Assembly: GCA_035943935.1 (NCBI GenBank)
Contig: DASZBR010000019.1
Coordinates: 140,168 to 204,167 of the forward strand
Source: DASZBR01 sp035943935
GTDB taxonomy: Bacteria; Pseudomonadota; Gammaproteobacteria; DASZBR01
Direction: 5' to 3'
DNA length: 64,000 bases
Shown here: one piece after another, positions 33,386 through 43,062 of the stretch
Layout of the letters: the number at the start of each line of letters is the position of its first letter
How positions within the stretch are numbered: position 1 is the stretch's first letter
Position numbers and translations under genes: made by a program
Notes under the pieces: model-generated
Databases searched by the model: none
Seen by the model: the letters and a program-made list of their open reading frames with translations, nothing else
What the model was told of the DNA's origin: nothing

Positions 33386-35588
33386 TTTCGACTCCCATTA
33401 ATTGCGATAACAAGCTGTTTTTAGCTGTCTTTTCAGATTCGGGTTGTAAAATATATAAACATTCTTTGGCTCGTGTTGCCGCAACATATAATACGCGTTG
33501 CATTTCGTAATACGCCCTTTTTGATTCCTCTCTTTTTAGATATTGATATGTCTTATTTTCAGATTCAGACTTATGTTTGAGTGGAGCGACTAATAATTCA
33601 GGCTCACCTAAATAATTTATTCTCTCTGACCATAATAATAATTTTGAGCTATCCGGACGTGTGGGTCTTCCTAAACCCGGTAATATTACTACATCAAACT
33701 CTAAACCTTTAGACTTATGAATCGTCATAATTTCGAGTTTTATATTGGGATCAGAATTTTGCGGCAATCCCAATGTTGATAATTTTTCACCAATAATTTC
33801 AATGTCATCATATTTATCTAAGAGATCTAAATAAGCATTTACATAATTTAATTCTTGCTGATCTTTAAGAAAATCCGGCCCGTTTAATTTTAGCCATGTT
33901 TTTTCAACCCAAGCACGTAATGATAAGCGTCTCGTATTATCTAATGCCCAGCCAACTGAGCTCTTAAAATTTTCTAAGCCCGATTGAAATTGGATGAGCG
34001 TCCATATATCAGATTGATGATCCGTTCCAGCAATATCATATAATATTTTTAAGCTGGCATTACACCACGGTGCTCTTAAAATACTTAACCAAGCTATTCT
34101 ATCTTTAAGATTTAACAAGGCTTTAGTAAGAGAAAATAAATCTTGGACTATTATATTATCTTCTAGGAAAGCAATATCTGTTCCCCTATACGCTATATTT
34201 TCTTTGTGTAATAGTTCTAAGAGCGGTTTGAGGTGCGTACGTGAACGAACTAATACAGCCGTATGTTTATGTAAATTATTTTTTATAATATTCAAAAAAT
34301 CTTGTTCAGCGCTATAAAATACAGCTTGATTATGACTGGTTTTATGAGCAAGTGATGGTTTATAAGCCACGGCCCCTAAAGTTTCGTTAGAGTGTTGAGG
34401 GAATAATTTTGCGAAAAATTCATTATGCCAATCAACCAGCTTATCGACGGTTCTAAAGTTTTTTATTAATCTTAAATTAATTAATTTTATATTTTTTATG
34501 CCCTCTCGCTGGGCGTGCAAAAACAATCCTACTTCTGCTTTACGAAATCGATAGATAGATTGCATCGGATCGCCGACCAAAAATAACGTCCGACCATCAT
34601 GTGGCTCCCAGCCCGCAACTAACCTCTCTATTAATTTTAATTGCATAACAGACGTATCTTGAAATTCGTCTATTAATAAGTGTTTGAGGGCATAATCTAA
34701 ATATAAAGCAAGATCCGTCGGCTCGTCTTCTGTACCCAATGCATTTAAAGCTCTAAGATTAATTTCAATAAAATCTACTTGATTATTTTCTTTAAAGACT
34801 AATTGTAATTCTGCGACCAAGATTGGCAATAATTCGGCAAGGGATTGGATTAAATCTTTTTGTGCGGTTGAGTAACTTTCGTCAGGCGCATGAAATAAAT
34901 CCACTAATACTTCAACTAATTCAGGATTTTCAGACAAAGGCGCTTTCTTTCGCCACTCGGCTTTTTTAGTTAAAAATACATCCGCTGCCTCTGGTATATG
35001 ATACTGCGCGGGTAATAATCTATATGCGCGCTGAATTAAAAAATCCCGCGATTTTTTTAAATTATTTTCTAATTCTGAAAGTCCTTCCAGCCCAAACATA
35101 TACGGCAGCCATTGATCTCTGTGACTTAACATATCCATACATAATTCTGTCAGCCTTAAGGCATCATTATCGACGTGTAATAATAATTTTTTTAAGCTCT
35201 CAGAATGTTGATAAAGAAAAATATTATGGACAGCCTGTTGATATAATTTTTCAGGTGACTCACTGATATTAAATTCATAGGTCTGTTTTGATTTAAGCGG
35301 CATACGCGCCACCAAATCATTGCAAAACGCATCGATGGTCATGATACGTAAACGCTGTGGATCTCCCGTATAGCCCTTATTGATAATACGCAAGCGCATT
35401 TCGTTTGAAGCTTTACGGGTGAAGGTTATAGCAAGAATTTCTTCAGGGTTTTGGACCGTGGATAATAATTTTAAAAATCGCTGGGTTAATAATTCTGTTT
35501 TTCCTGAACCCGCGGGCGCTTCGACGATAAAAGAGTCGGTAGGAGAAAGTGCACGAACGCGAACATAGCCTTCTAATTCTTCATTCAC
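33369..35588 (-). CDS. UvrD/AddA-like helicase without nuclease domain
   Basis: 739 residues. SF1 helicase motifs: I APAGSGKTELLTQRF (Walker A), Ia ITFTRKASNEM, Ic IMTIDAFCNDL, II LLIDEFQDTS, III LFLVGDPMQSIYRFRKAE, IV NFRT, V MTIHKSKGLEFDVVILPGLG, VI VLYVAATRAKECLYI. It resembles the helicase half of AddA-like proteins in Legionella, but stops soon after motif VI: the C-terminal part and RecB-type nuclease are absent, and no AddB partner is seen. GTG start at 35588 overlaps the preceding stop by 4 bp. It stands in the middle of a metabolic operon. Confidence 0.87.
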   Translation of the reverse strand: MNEELEGYVRVRALSPTDSFIVEAPAGSGKTELLTQRFLKLLSTVQNPEEILAITFTRKASNEMRLRIINKGYTGDPQRLRIMTIDAFCNDLVARMPLKSKQTYEFNISESPEKLYQQAVHNIFLYQHSESLKKLLLHVDNDALRLTELCMDMLSHRDQWLPYMFGLEGLSELENNLKKSRDFLIQRAYRLLPAQYHIPEAADVFLTKKAEWRKKAPLSENPELVEVLVDLFHAPDESYSTAQKDLIQSLAELLPILVAELQLVFKENNQVDFIEINLRALNALGTEDEPTDLALYLDYALKHLLIDEFQDTSVMQLKLIERLVAGWEPHDGRTLFLVGDPMQSIYRFRKAEVGLFLHAQREGIKNIKLINLRLIKNFRTVDKLVDWHNEFFAKLFPQHSNETLGAVAYKPSLAHKTSHNQAVFYSAEQDFLNIIKNNLHKHTAVLVRSRTHLKPLLELLHKENIAYRGTDIAFLEDNIIVQDLFSLTKALLNLKDRIAWLSILRAPWCNASLKILYDIAGTDHQSDIWTLIQFQSGLENFKSSVGWALDNTRRLSLRAWVEKTWLKLNGPDFLKDQQELNYVNAYLDLLDKYDDIEIIGEKLSTLGLPQNSDPNIKLEIMTIHKSKGLEFDVVILPGLGRPTRPDSSKLLLWSERINYLGEPELLVAPLKHKSESENKTYQYLKREESKRAYYEMQRVLYVAATRAKECLYILQPESEKTAKNSLLSQLMGVENESVS

Positions 35589-36109
35589 ACCGGAGCCCCA
35601 CGGCCTCTTGCTTTATTTAATACATTTGCAAGGGTATCGTTTTCAGCAATCCAAAAACTGCCCAGCGAAGGTGATGGGATAGAACAGACAGAAACCACAC
35701 TCGGACAATCAACATAACCAATATTCGGTGGTTTATATAACATACAGCCCAGCGAAAAATTATTGTCGTTTACAGAAACAATCGCCCATTTATCTTGATC
35801 TAACTTCGACTGTTGTGCACCCGCGCCTATCACCGATTTAACATGACTCAACATCACAATACCTTGTGAGATATTATGTAAAATATAAATACGCGGGACA
35901 GGATTCTCATCGCTATTAAAGATAAATTGTTTGTTATCAACCGTAAAACCTTTATTGGTACAACTTTGCGGAACCGTGACAGCCTTCGTGGCTTCGGTTT
36001 CAGTCGGTTTTATGATTTGTGCAGGAACGGTGTCTTGTGCGGATTTTATGGCTTGCGCAAAAACATTCAGGGTATAAACAAATAAAATTATTCCCAAAAA
36101 ATATTTCAT
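35585..36109 (-). CDS. Exported protein, possibly EnhB-like
   Basis: 174 residues. Signal peptide MKYFLGIILFVYTLNVFA, cleavage near residue 18-19. The mature part contains YILHNISQGIVMLSHV and Cys-rich SLGCMLYKPPNIGYVDCPSVVSVCSI, a layout I recall from EnhB-type envelope proteins of Legionella. Four Cys in the mature part suggest two disulfides. Overlaps its neighbours on both sides by 4 bp, so strictly co-translated with liuC and the helicase. Confidence 0.6.
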   Translation of the reverse strand: MKYFLGIILFVYTLNVFAQAIKSAQDTVPAQIIKPTETEATKAVTVPQSCTNKGFTVDNKQFIFNSDENPVPRIYILHNISQGIVMLSHVKSVIGAGAQQSKLDQDKWAIVSVNDNNFSLGCMLYKPPNIGYVDCPSVVSVCSIPSPSLGSFWIAENDTLANVLNKARGRGAPV

Positions 36110-36840
36110 TTTTTATGCCCCTTACTTTTTTTCTTTAAAAATTCCCCTAAACGATTTTTAACATCATCCGTCGTTCTAATTTCGGCTAATAATTCAGGTA
36201 ACTTTTCATTGCCTAAAAATAATTTTTGGACAATTTTCATCGCATTGCTACTATTTTCTAAAAGAGCAGGAATAATGGATTCGCCTTTACCATCCACCTC
36301 ATGAATCAGCCCAATTTCATGCGCGCGCTTTGCCTCAATGACTTCGCCTGTTAAAAAATAGCGTTTCGCTTGTCGCTCGCCAATCGCAGAAATAACATAA
36401 GGACTGATGATAGCCGGCACTAATCCAAGTTTAACTTCAGGAAAACAAAATTTTGCATCGGGTGTCGCAATCGCAATATCACACGCCGCCACCAATCCCG
36501 CTCCACCGCCATACGCGGCACCGTGAACAATGGCAACCGTAGGCTTTTTGGAATGGTGCAATTTCTCCAATAAAAACGCTAGGTTTTTAGCATCTTGTAC
36601 ATTTTCTTCACGCGTCGCATCCATCATGCGCGTCATCCAATTTAAATCCGCGCCTGCACAAAAATGTTTACCCGCGCCTTTCAAACAAATGATATGAACT
36701 TCATCATCACATTCCAATCTAACCAGCGCATCTGTGAAGGCTTGCACTAACTTTTCATCCATGGCGTTATGCACGTCAGGGCGATTTAAAACAATTTCTG
36801 CAACGCCATTTTCAGTTTTGTTAACCAGAATTTCTGACAT
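36106..36840 (-). CDS. liuC: Enoyl-CoA hydratase/methylglutaconyl-CoA hydratase (LiuC-type)
   Basis: 244 residues from ATG 36840. Crotonase fold: oxyanion-hole segments GKHFCAGADLNWM (about 60-72) and VHGAAYGGGAGLVAACDIAIA (about 103-123), with Glu in FCFPEVKLGLVPAIISPYV. In leucine breakdown LiuC hydrates 3-methylglutaconyl-CoA made by LiuB/LiuD. Assignment rests on its place straight after liuB; a general crotonase is the alternative. Confidence 0.85.
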   Translation of the reverse strand: MSEILVNKTENGVAEIVLNRPDVHNAMDEKLVQAFTDALVRLECDDEVHIICLKGAGKHFCAGADLNWMTRMMDATREENVQDAKNLAFLLEKLHHSKKPTVAIVHGAAYGGGAGLVAACDIAIATPDAKFCFPEVKLGLVPAIISPYVISAIGERQAKRYFLTGEVIEAKRAHEIGLIHEVDGKGESIIPALLENSSNAMKIVQKLFLGNEKLPELLAEIRTTDDVKNRLGEFLKKKSKGHKK

Positions 36841-36842
36841 AA

Positions 36843-38435
36843 TCACATCCTCATCACACCGAAGTGGGTTTCTTTAATGGGCGAATTTAAACTCGCTGCC
36901 AGACTTAAACCTAATATTTTTCGTGTATCTGCCGGATCAATAATGCCGTCATCCCATAATCGAGCGGATGCATGATACGGCGAATTTTCTTCTTCGTATT
37001 TTTGTAAAATAGGATTTTTGATGGCCGCTTCTTCTTCAGGAGAAAGCTCTTTTTTATCTTTTGCGATTTGAACTAATACACTCGCTGCTTGTTCGCCGCC
37101 CATCACACCAATGCGCGAATTCGGCCACGTCCATAAAAAATTCGGATCATATGCACGACCACACATCGCATAATTTCCGGCACCGTAACTATTACCAATC
37201 ATCACCGTAAATTTCGGCACACTGGCACACGCCACCGCCATCACCATTTTTGCGCCGTGTTTTGCAATGCCACTTTGTTCAAATTTACTGCCCACCATGA
37301 AGCCCGTAATATTTTGCAGAAATACCAAGGGGATTTTTCGCTGACAACATAATTCAATAAAATGCGTGCCTTTTTGTGCAGACTCTGAAAATAAAATGCC
37401 GTTGTTGGCAATAATTCCCACGGGATAGCCGTGAATATTGGCAAAGCCGCATACGAGAGTAGATCCAAACAGAGCCTTGAATTCAGTAAATTCAGAGCCG
37501 TCTACAATGCGCGCAATAATTTCGCGAACGTCATAGGGCTTACGCCAGTCTGCCGATATGATTCCGTAAATTTCTTCTGCTGAATAAAGTGGCTCTTTAA
37601 TTTCTTTTCGTACACAGGAAAATTTTCGCGAAATATTTAAATGCGAAACGACTTCACGTGCTAATTGCAAAGCATGTGCATCATTCTGCGCATAATAATC
37701 AGACACGCCTGAGTGACGGCAATGTACGTCCGCACCACCCAATGCTTCAGCGGTAACGACTTCGCCCGTTGCGGCTTTCACTAATGGCGGACCGCCTAAA
37801 AATATGGTGGCTTGATTTTTCACCATGATAGATTCATCTGCCATCGCAGGAACGTACGCACCGCCCGCAGTACACGAACCCATGACCACCGCAATTTGCG
37901 CAATATCTTTTGCAGACATACGCGCTTGGTTATAAAAAATACGACCAAAATGATCTCTATCCGGAAAGACTTGATCTTGCAATGGTAAAAAAGCGCCGCC
38001 CGAATCGACTAAATAAATACACGGCAAATGGTTTTTTTCAGCGATTTCTTGCGCACGTAAATGCTTTTTGACGGTTAAGGGATAATACGTACCGCCTTTC
38101 ACTGTCGCATCATTGGCAACAATCATGCACTCTTGACCATGAATTCTGCCAACGCCTGTAATAATTCCGGCCGCAGGAACAGGCTCTCCGTATACACCAT
38201 CTGCTGCAAATAAAGATAGTTCTAAGAAATCCGCATCTTTATCTAATAAATAACTAATGCGATCACGCGGCAATAATTTATTTGCGGCCGCATGTTTTTC
38301 TTTGGATTTCTCCGCGCCACCCGATTTAATTTTTTCCATTTGATTTTTAAAATATTTTAACTGGGCTTTGAACGATTTTGTATTCAGCTTAAATTCTTCG
38401 CTATGAATATCAATTTTGGTTTGAATGACAGGCAT
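36843..38435 (-). CDS. liuB: Methylcrotonoyl-CoA carboxylase carboxyltransferase subunit
   Basis: 530 residues. Carboxyltransferase domain typical of MCC-beta: LLPRDRISYLLDKDADFLELS, YPLTVKKHLRAQEIAEKN, VDSGGAFLPLQDQVFPDRDHFGRIFYNQA, ADESIMVKNQATIFLGGPPLVKAATGE, and NSYGAGNYAMCGRAYDPNFLWTWPNSRIGVMGGEQAA. It needs a biotin-carrying alpha subunit (LiuD), which is not found in this window; normally liuD follows liuC. Co-transcribed with liuC. Confidence 0.93.
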   Translation of the reverse strand: MPVIQTKIDIHSEEFKLNTKSFKAQLKYFKNQMEKIKSGGAEKSKEKHAAANKLLPRDRISYLLDKDADFLELSLFAADGVYGEPVPAAGIITGVGRIHGQECMIVANDATVKGGTYYPLTVKKHLRAQEIAEKNHLPCIYLVDSGGAFLPLQDQVFPDRDHFGRIFYNQARMSAKDIAQIAVVMGSCTAGGAYVPAMADESIMVKNQATIFLGGPPLVKAATGEVVTAEALGGADVHCRHSGVSDYYAQNDAHALQLAREVVSHLNISRKFSCVRKEIKEPLYSAEEIYGIISADWRKPYDVREIIARIVDGSEFTEFKALFGSTLVCGFANIHGYPVGIIANNGILFSESAQKGTHFIELCCQRKIPLVFLQNITGFMVGSKFEQSGIAKHGAKMVMAVACASVPKFTVMIGNSYGAGNYAMCGRAYDPNFLWTWPNSRIGVMGGEQAASVLVQIAKDKKELSPEEEAAIKNPILQKYEEENSPYHASARLWDDGIIDPADTRKILGLSLAASLNSPIKETHFGVMRM

Positions 38436-38439
38436 TGTT

Positions 38440-38751
38440 TTATCCTAATCCAATAATGGTGGCTAACATCACCCAGACAACCCACACAATCACTAACCAG
38501 TTCGGCATTTCGGTTCTATAAATCAACCAATAGATAAACGCGGGAATTAACGCAATAATAATAGGAATCAGTATTAACGATAATAAATGTGCGACGAGTA
38601 CACCAACAGAAGAACCTGAAAATAATGCGGCAAATTTGTCAGACGCCAAATGATGCATTGAGCTCACCATGTGTAACAAACTTGTCAGCTGACTTTTAAA
38701 CAAAAGAACCAAAACACTTGCTACAATTAATCCCAAAAACGTCTTTACCAT
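38440..38751 (-). CDS. Small membrane protein, unknown
   Basis: 103 residues from ATG 38751 (GGAG upstream). Three hydrophobic segments (about 2-20, 47-75, 80-102). No family recognised. It stands between liuB and the thiolase gene. Only four bases separate it from the liuB start. Confidence 0.65.
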   Translation of the reverse strand: MVKTFLGLIVASVLVLLFKSQLTSLLHMVSSMHHLASDKFAALFSGSSVGVLVAHLLSLILIPIIIALIPAFIYWLIYRTEMPNWLVIVWVVWVMLATIIGLG

Positions 38752-38923
38752 AGTCCGACTCCTAGTGCTGTTAATCAGGCAAATCCAAGGCTTATACCGC
38801 ACTGAATATTGGAGGGATCCCGGTTAAAATTCAACCCCTCTTGAAGGCGTAACAACAGCCTGTAAGCCATGACATAAAATATGTCACATAATTTATGTCA
38901 TGAGATTGATGACCCCACACCCC

Positions 38924-39135
38924 CGTCATCCCGAAGGAGCGCAGCGATGAGGGACCTCCCAAATATTTCTCAACAAAATCATTCATGTAGTTTTTGAGTG
39001 TGGGGTGTGTTTTTTATGCACATAGCTAACATTGTGGCTTTGCATGAACCCTATTATTTAATGTGCTCATGTAAAAATAAAATATTACGCTGTAGTAGGA
39101 GGTCCCTCATCGCTACGCTCCTTCGGGATGACGGA
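38924..39135. repeat. 212-bp segment with 36-bp terminal inverted repeats
   Basis: Left arm 38924-38961 (CCGTCATCCCGAAGGAGCGC then AGCGATGAGGGACCTCC) and right arm 39099-39135 are nearly perfect inverted copies; the interior of about 137 bases is A/T-rich and shows no gene. The arms are cousins of the type D repeat. Insertion between the thiolase gene and the small membrane gene splits the liu block, and the right arm abuts the thiolase stop. The remaining stretch 38803-38923 holds nothing else that I recognise except ATGACATAAAATATGTCACA (short dyad, 38869-38904). Confidence 0.75.
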
Positions 39136-39139
39136 TATT

Positions 39140-40282
39140 TCAAATTAACTCCACCGCCAACGCCGTCGCTTCACCACCACCAATACACAATGATGCAACG
39201 CCGCGTTTTAATCCGTGTTGTTTCAACGCCGAAATTAATGTCACGACAATTCGTGCGCCAGATGCACCAATCGGATGACCCAGTGCACATGCACCGCCGT
39301 GAATATTAACTTTACTGTGAGATAAATTTAGCTCTTTCATTGCAACTAAAGTTACTACCGCAAAAGCCTCATTAATTTCAAATAGATCAACATCTTTAAT
39401 ATCCCAATTAATTTTTTGTAATAATTTTTTAATGGCTTCTACGGGTGCAGTTGTAAACCATGCGGGATCATGTGAGTGAGTACTACTGCCAATTATTTTA
39501 GCTAAAGGCTTTAGATTTCTTTTCTTGGCTTCTGATTCGGACATGATGACTAACGCCGCGGCGCCATCCGAAATAGAACTCGAATTTGCCGCAGTCACTG
39601 TTCCGTTTGGATAAAACGCCGGTTTAAGTTGCGGAATTTTTTCAGGTTTTGCACGCTGCGGTAATTCATCACGCTCAATTAATCCAATCGGACTGATCTC
39701 ATCTTTAAAATTACTTTTTTGTGCGCGCAATAAAGATTCTAGTGCAAACGCATCTTGTTCTTGTCGCGTAATATTATATTTTTTGGCAGTATTTTCTGCG
39801 AAAACGCCCATTAATTTGCCTCTGTCATAGGCATCTTCTAAACCATCTAAAAACATATGATCTTTTATTTGTTCTGCATGACCCGCTCTGTAACCCACAC
39901 GTGCTTTTAATAATAAATACGGGCTATTGGTCATGCTTTCCATGCCGCCCGCAACGGTAATTAATTCGGGATTCGCCAACATAATACTTTTCATACCCGA
40001 ACCACAGACTTTATTTATGGTTGTACAACTCACGGAATTAGGAAGGCCTGCAGATAACGCTGCTTGACGCGCAGGGGCTTGTCCCATTCCCGCAGGTAAT
40101 ACACAACCCATTAATACTTCTTGAATATCTTCAGGTTTTAATCCAGAACGAGAAACCGCAGATTTTATGGCTTCTCCGCCTAATTGCCATGCGGAGAATT
40201 CTTTTAATTCGCCTAATAATCCGCCAATGGGAGTGCGCGCCATACCTACTATTACAAGAGCATCCTTATCCAGCTTATCCAT
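39140..40282 (-). CDS. Acetyl-CoA C-acetyltransferase (thiolase)
   Basis: 380 residues. Catalytic Cys in NKVCGSGMK, His in NIHGGACALGHPIGASG and the second Cys in LCIGGGEATA are all present. Between GSGMK and GGMESM there are only 13 residues instead of about 19, a small deletion next to the active-site helix. In a liu-type cluster it would cleave acetoacetyl-CoA. ATG 40282 is preferred, with GGAAGGGA upstream; TTG at 40303 is inside that site. Confidence 0.9.
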   Translation of the reverse strand: MDKLDKDALVIVGMARTPIGGLLGELKEFSAWQLGGEAIKSAVSRSGLKPEDIQEVLMGCVLPAGMGQAPARQAALSAGLPNSVSCTTINKVCGSGMKSIMLANPELITVAGGMESMTNSPYLLLKARVGYRAGHAEQIKDHMFLDGLEDAYDRGKLMGVFAENTAKKYNITRQEQDAFALESLLRAQKSNFKDEISPIGLIERDELPQRAKPEKIPQLKPAFYPNGTVTAANSSSISDGAAALVIMSESEAKKRNLKPLAKIIGSSTHSHDPAWFTTAPVEAIKKLLQKINWDIKDVDLFEINEAFAVVTLVAMKELNLSHSKVNIHGGACALGHPIGASGARIVVTLISALKQHGLKRGVASLCIGGGEATALAVELI

Positions 40283-41414
40283 TTTTAAATAATTCCCTTC
40301 CAATTAACATGCGACGAATTTCTGATGTTCCCGCGCCAATTTCATATAATTTTGCATCACGCAATAATCTTCCTGCAGGATACTCGTTAATATAACCATT
40401 CCCGCCCAAACATTGAATGGCTTGTAATGCCATTTGAGTTGCACGTTCAGACACATACAGAATGACACCGGCAGCATCTTTGCGTGTGACTTTTCCATCA
40501 TCACACGCTTTCGCGACGGCATATAAATAGCTTTGTGATGCTGAAAGTGTTGTGTACATATCAGCGATTTTACCTTGCATTAATTCAAATTCGCCAATCG
40601 CTTTACCAAATTGTTTGCGTTCTCGAATATAAGGTAAAGCAACATCCAAACAGGCTTGCATAATTCCCACAGAACCACCGGCTAAAACCACACGCTCATA
40701 ATCTAAACCACTCATTAAAACTTTTGCGCCCTGATCGACTTTACCTAAAATATTTTCTTCAGGCACTTCGCAATGTTCAAAAACCAATTCACAGGTATTG
40801 GATCCGCGCATGCCTAATTTGTCTAATTTTTGTGCGGTTTTAAAGCCCTTAAAATTTTTCTCTATAATAAACGCCGTGACTTTTTCTGTTTTAGCATAAA
40901 CGACAATCACATCCGCTTCAGGTCCGTTGGTGATCCACATTTTGTGGCCATTCAAAATATATTTACTGCCTTTTTTGACCGCTTTGCATTGCATTCCCAT
41001 AACATCGGAACCTGCACCGGTTTCACTCATCGCCAATGCACCTACATGTTCGCCCGAAACAAGCAGTGGCAAATATTTCTCTTTCTGTTCTTGAGAACCA
41101 TTCAAGCTGATTTGATTAACGCAAAGATTAGAGTGGGCACCGTAGCTTAATCCGACAGACGCACTGGCCCGACTGATTTCTTCCATCGCGATGACATGAT
41201 CCAAATATCCCATGCCGGCACCGCCAAACTCATCCGCGACGGTAATCCCCAGCAATCCCATTTGACCCAGTTTTGGCCATAAAGCCTTGGGAAACAGATT
41301 CTTTTCATCAATACTGTGTGCGAGGGGGGCGATTTCGCCTTGGGCAAATTGCATGACGGTTTCACGTAACAAATCCGTTGTTTCGGGCAAATCAAAATAG
41401 AGTCGTTTTAACAT
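40275..41414 (-). CDS. liuA: Isovaleryl-CoA dehydrogenase-type acyl-CoA dehydrogenase
   Basis: 379 residues. FAD enzyme oxidising isovaleryl-CoA. Features: MEEISRASASVGLSYGAHSNLCVNQI, ALAMSETGAGSDVMGMQ, ERKQFGKAIGEFELMQGKIADMYT, QCLGGNGYINEYPAGRLLRDAKLYEIGAGTSEIRRMLIGREL. First gene of the leucine-type block; overlaps the thiolase gene by 8 bp. TTAGGAGAGG precedes the ATG. Confidence 0.92.
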   Translation of the reverse strand: MLKRLYFDLPETTDLLRETVMQFAQGEIAPLAHSIDEKNLFPKALWPKLGQMGLLGITVADEFGGAGMGYLDHVIAMEEISRASASVGLSYGAHSNLCVNQISLNGSQEQKEKYLPLLVSGEHVGALAMSETGAGSDVMGMQCKAVKKGSKYILNGHKMWITNGPEADVIVVYAKTEKVTAFIIEKNFKGFKTAQKLDKLGMRGSNTCELVFEHCEVPEENILGKVDQGAKVLMSGLDYERVVLAGGSVGIMQACLDVALPYIRERKQFGKAIGEFELMQGKIADMYTTLSASQSYLYAVAKACDDGKVTRKDAAGVILYVSERATQMALQAIQCLGGNGYINEYPAGRLLRDAKLYEIGAGTSEIRRMLIGRELFKNG

Positions 41415-41487
41415 TGCCTCTCCTAATGGGGCGTAAACTTAGCGTATAATACCGGAGTTTTCTGACTTTATTAAATGGAAAAAACCC

Positions 41488-43056
41488 ATGACAATCTGCC
41501 TGTTGGCGCAACTTAACTTTACGGTCGGCCGTATCGAAGAAAACAGTCAAAAAATACTGGATTGTCTTAATCAAGCAAAAAAAACCAAAAAAGCAGATCT
41601 AGTCATTTTCCCCGAATTAGCGCTCTCAGGCTACCCCCCTGAAGATTTATTGTTTCGACAAGATTTTTTAGACTCCATCCAAAATGCTCTTGAAGCTATT
41701 ATAAAAAAAATACCCAAAGATATTATGGTAATTATTGGCTATCCTGAACAAGACCATAAAAAACTTTATAACTCTGCCGCGGTAATTTTAAACAATAAAA
41801 TTATCGCCAATCATCGCAAACAAATTTTACCTAATTATGGCGTGTTTGATGAGAAGCGTTATTTTGAAGCAGGTTCTGACGCAACCGTATTTGAATATCA
41901 AAAAATTAAATTTGGCTTAACTATTTGTGAAGACTTGTGGCATAAAGGTCCAGCAGAGATGGCAAAAAAAGCCGACGCAGAAATATTAATTTCTATTAAC
42001 GCATCGCCATTTCATGTCAATAAATATCCACGAAGAATTGAAAAAATGCGATCGCGCATCGCAGAAACACAACTGCCTATTTTATATTTGAATCATTGTA
42101 CGGGTCAGGATGATTTAATTTTCGAAGGTGCGTCTTTTGCACTCAACAAAGAAAGTGAGGTTTTTGCTCAGGGTAAATTTTTTGAGGAAGATTTATTATA
42201 TATCCCCTTAAATAATACTAAAAAAATTAAGCCCTCTATTCCCTCCGATCTTGAACAATGTTACCAAGCATTAGTATTGGGCACGCGTGATTATGTGTTA
42301 AAAAATAATTTCAAGAAGGTTTTATTAGGGTTTTCAGGCGGCATTGATTCGGCTTTAACACTTGCTGTTGCGATAGATGCGTTGGGCAAAGAAAATGTTT
42401 TACCCGTTATACTTCCTACTCGCCATACATCACAACTCAGCTTAGATCTTGCAGAGCAACAGCTTAAGAAATTTGGCATCAAGAAATTCAAGACTATTAA
42501 TATAGATAATCTTTATGAAAATTATATTAAATTATTAGACTTAAAAAATAAAAATAATTTAACCACGCAAAATATTCAGGCCAGAATCCGCGGCAATATT
42601 TTGATGGCCCTGGCGAATCAAGAAAATTTAATTTTATTAAACACCAGCAATAAAAGCGAAGTCGCCGCAGGATACGGAACGTTATACGGTGATCTCTGTG
42701 GTGGTTATGCGGTATTAAAAGACGTTTGGAAAACTGAAGTATATAAGCTGGCTAAATATAAAAATTTACATCCTGAAATTATCGAAAGATTGCCGACCGC
42801 TGAATTAGCCCCCAATCAATTTGATACGGATAATTTACCGCCGTATGAAATCTTAGATGCAATTTTAAAATATTATATTGAACAAGATTTAAGTGCCGCA
42901 GAAATTATTAAGCTGGGATTTAAAAAAGAAACCGTAACCCATGTTATAAAATTAGTTAAATTAAACGAATACAAGAGAAAACAAGTAGCGCTTGGACCAC
43001 GCGTAACCCGCCGTGCGTTTACCCGCGAACGACGTTACCCTATTACTTCTGGATAA
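41488..43056 (+). CDS. nadE: Glutamine-dependent NAD+ synthetase
   Basis: 522 residues. N-terminal nitrilase-type glutaminase (Glu in FPELALSGYPPEDLL, Lys in NHRKQILPNYGVFDEKRYF, Cys in LTICEDLWH) and C-terminal synthetase with P-loop GFSGGIDSALTL. It joins ammonia to deamido-NAD. A -10 TATAAT is present at 41445-41450. Adjacent to valS with a six-base gap. Confidence 0.95.
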   Translation: MTICLLAQLNFTVGRIEENSQKILDCLNQAKKTKKADLVIFPELALSGYPPEDLLFRQDFLDSIQNALEAIIKKIPKDIMVIIGYPEQDHKKLYNSAAVILNNKIIANHRKQILPNYGVFDEKRYFEAGSDATVFEYQKIKFGLTICEDLWHKGPAEMAKKADAEILISINASPFHVNKYPRRIEKMRSRIAETQLPILYLNHCTGQDDLIFEGASFALNKESEVFAQGKFFEEDLLYIPLNNTKKIKPSIPSDLEQCYQALVLGTRDYVLKNNFKKVLLGFSGGIDSALTLAVAIDALGKENVLPVILPTRHTSQLSLDLAEQQLKKFGIKKFKTINIDNLYENYIKLLDLKNKNNLTTQNIQARIRGNILMALANQENLILLNTSNKSEVAAGYGTLYGDLCGGYAVLKDVWKTEVYKLAKYKNLHPEIIERLPTAELAPNQFDTDNLPPYEILDAILKYYIEQDLSAAEIIKLGFKKETVTHVIKLVKLNEYKRKQVALGPRVTRRAFTRERRYPITSG

Positions 43057-43062
43057 ATAACT

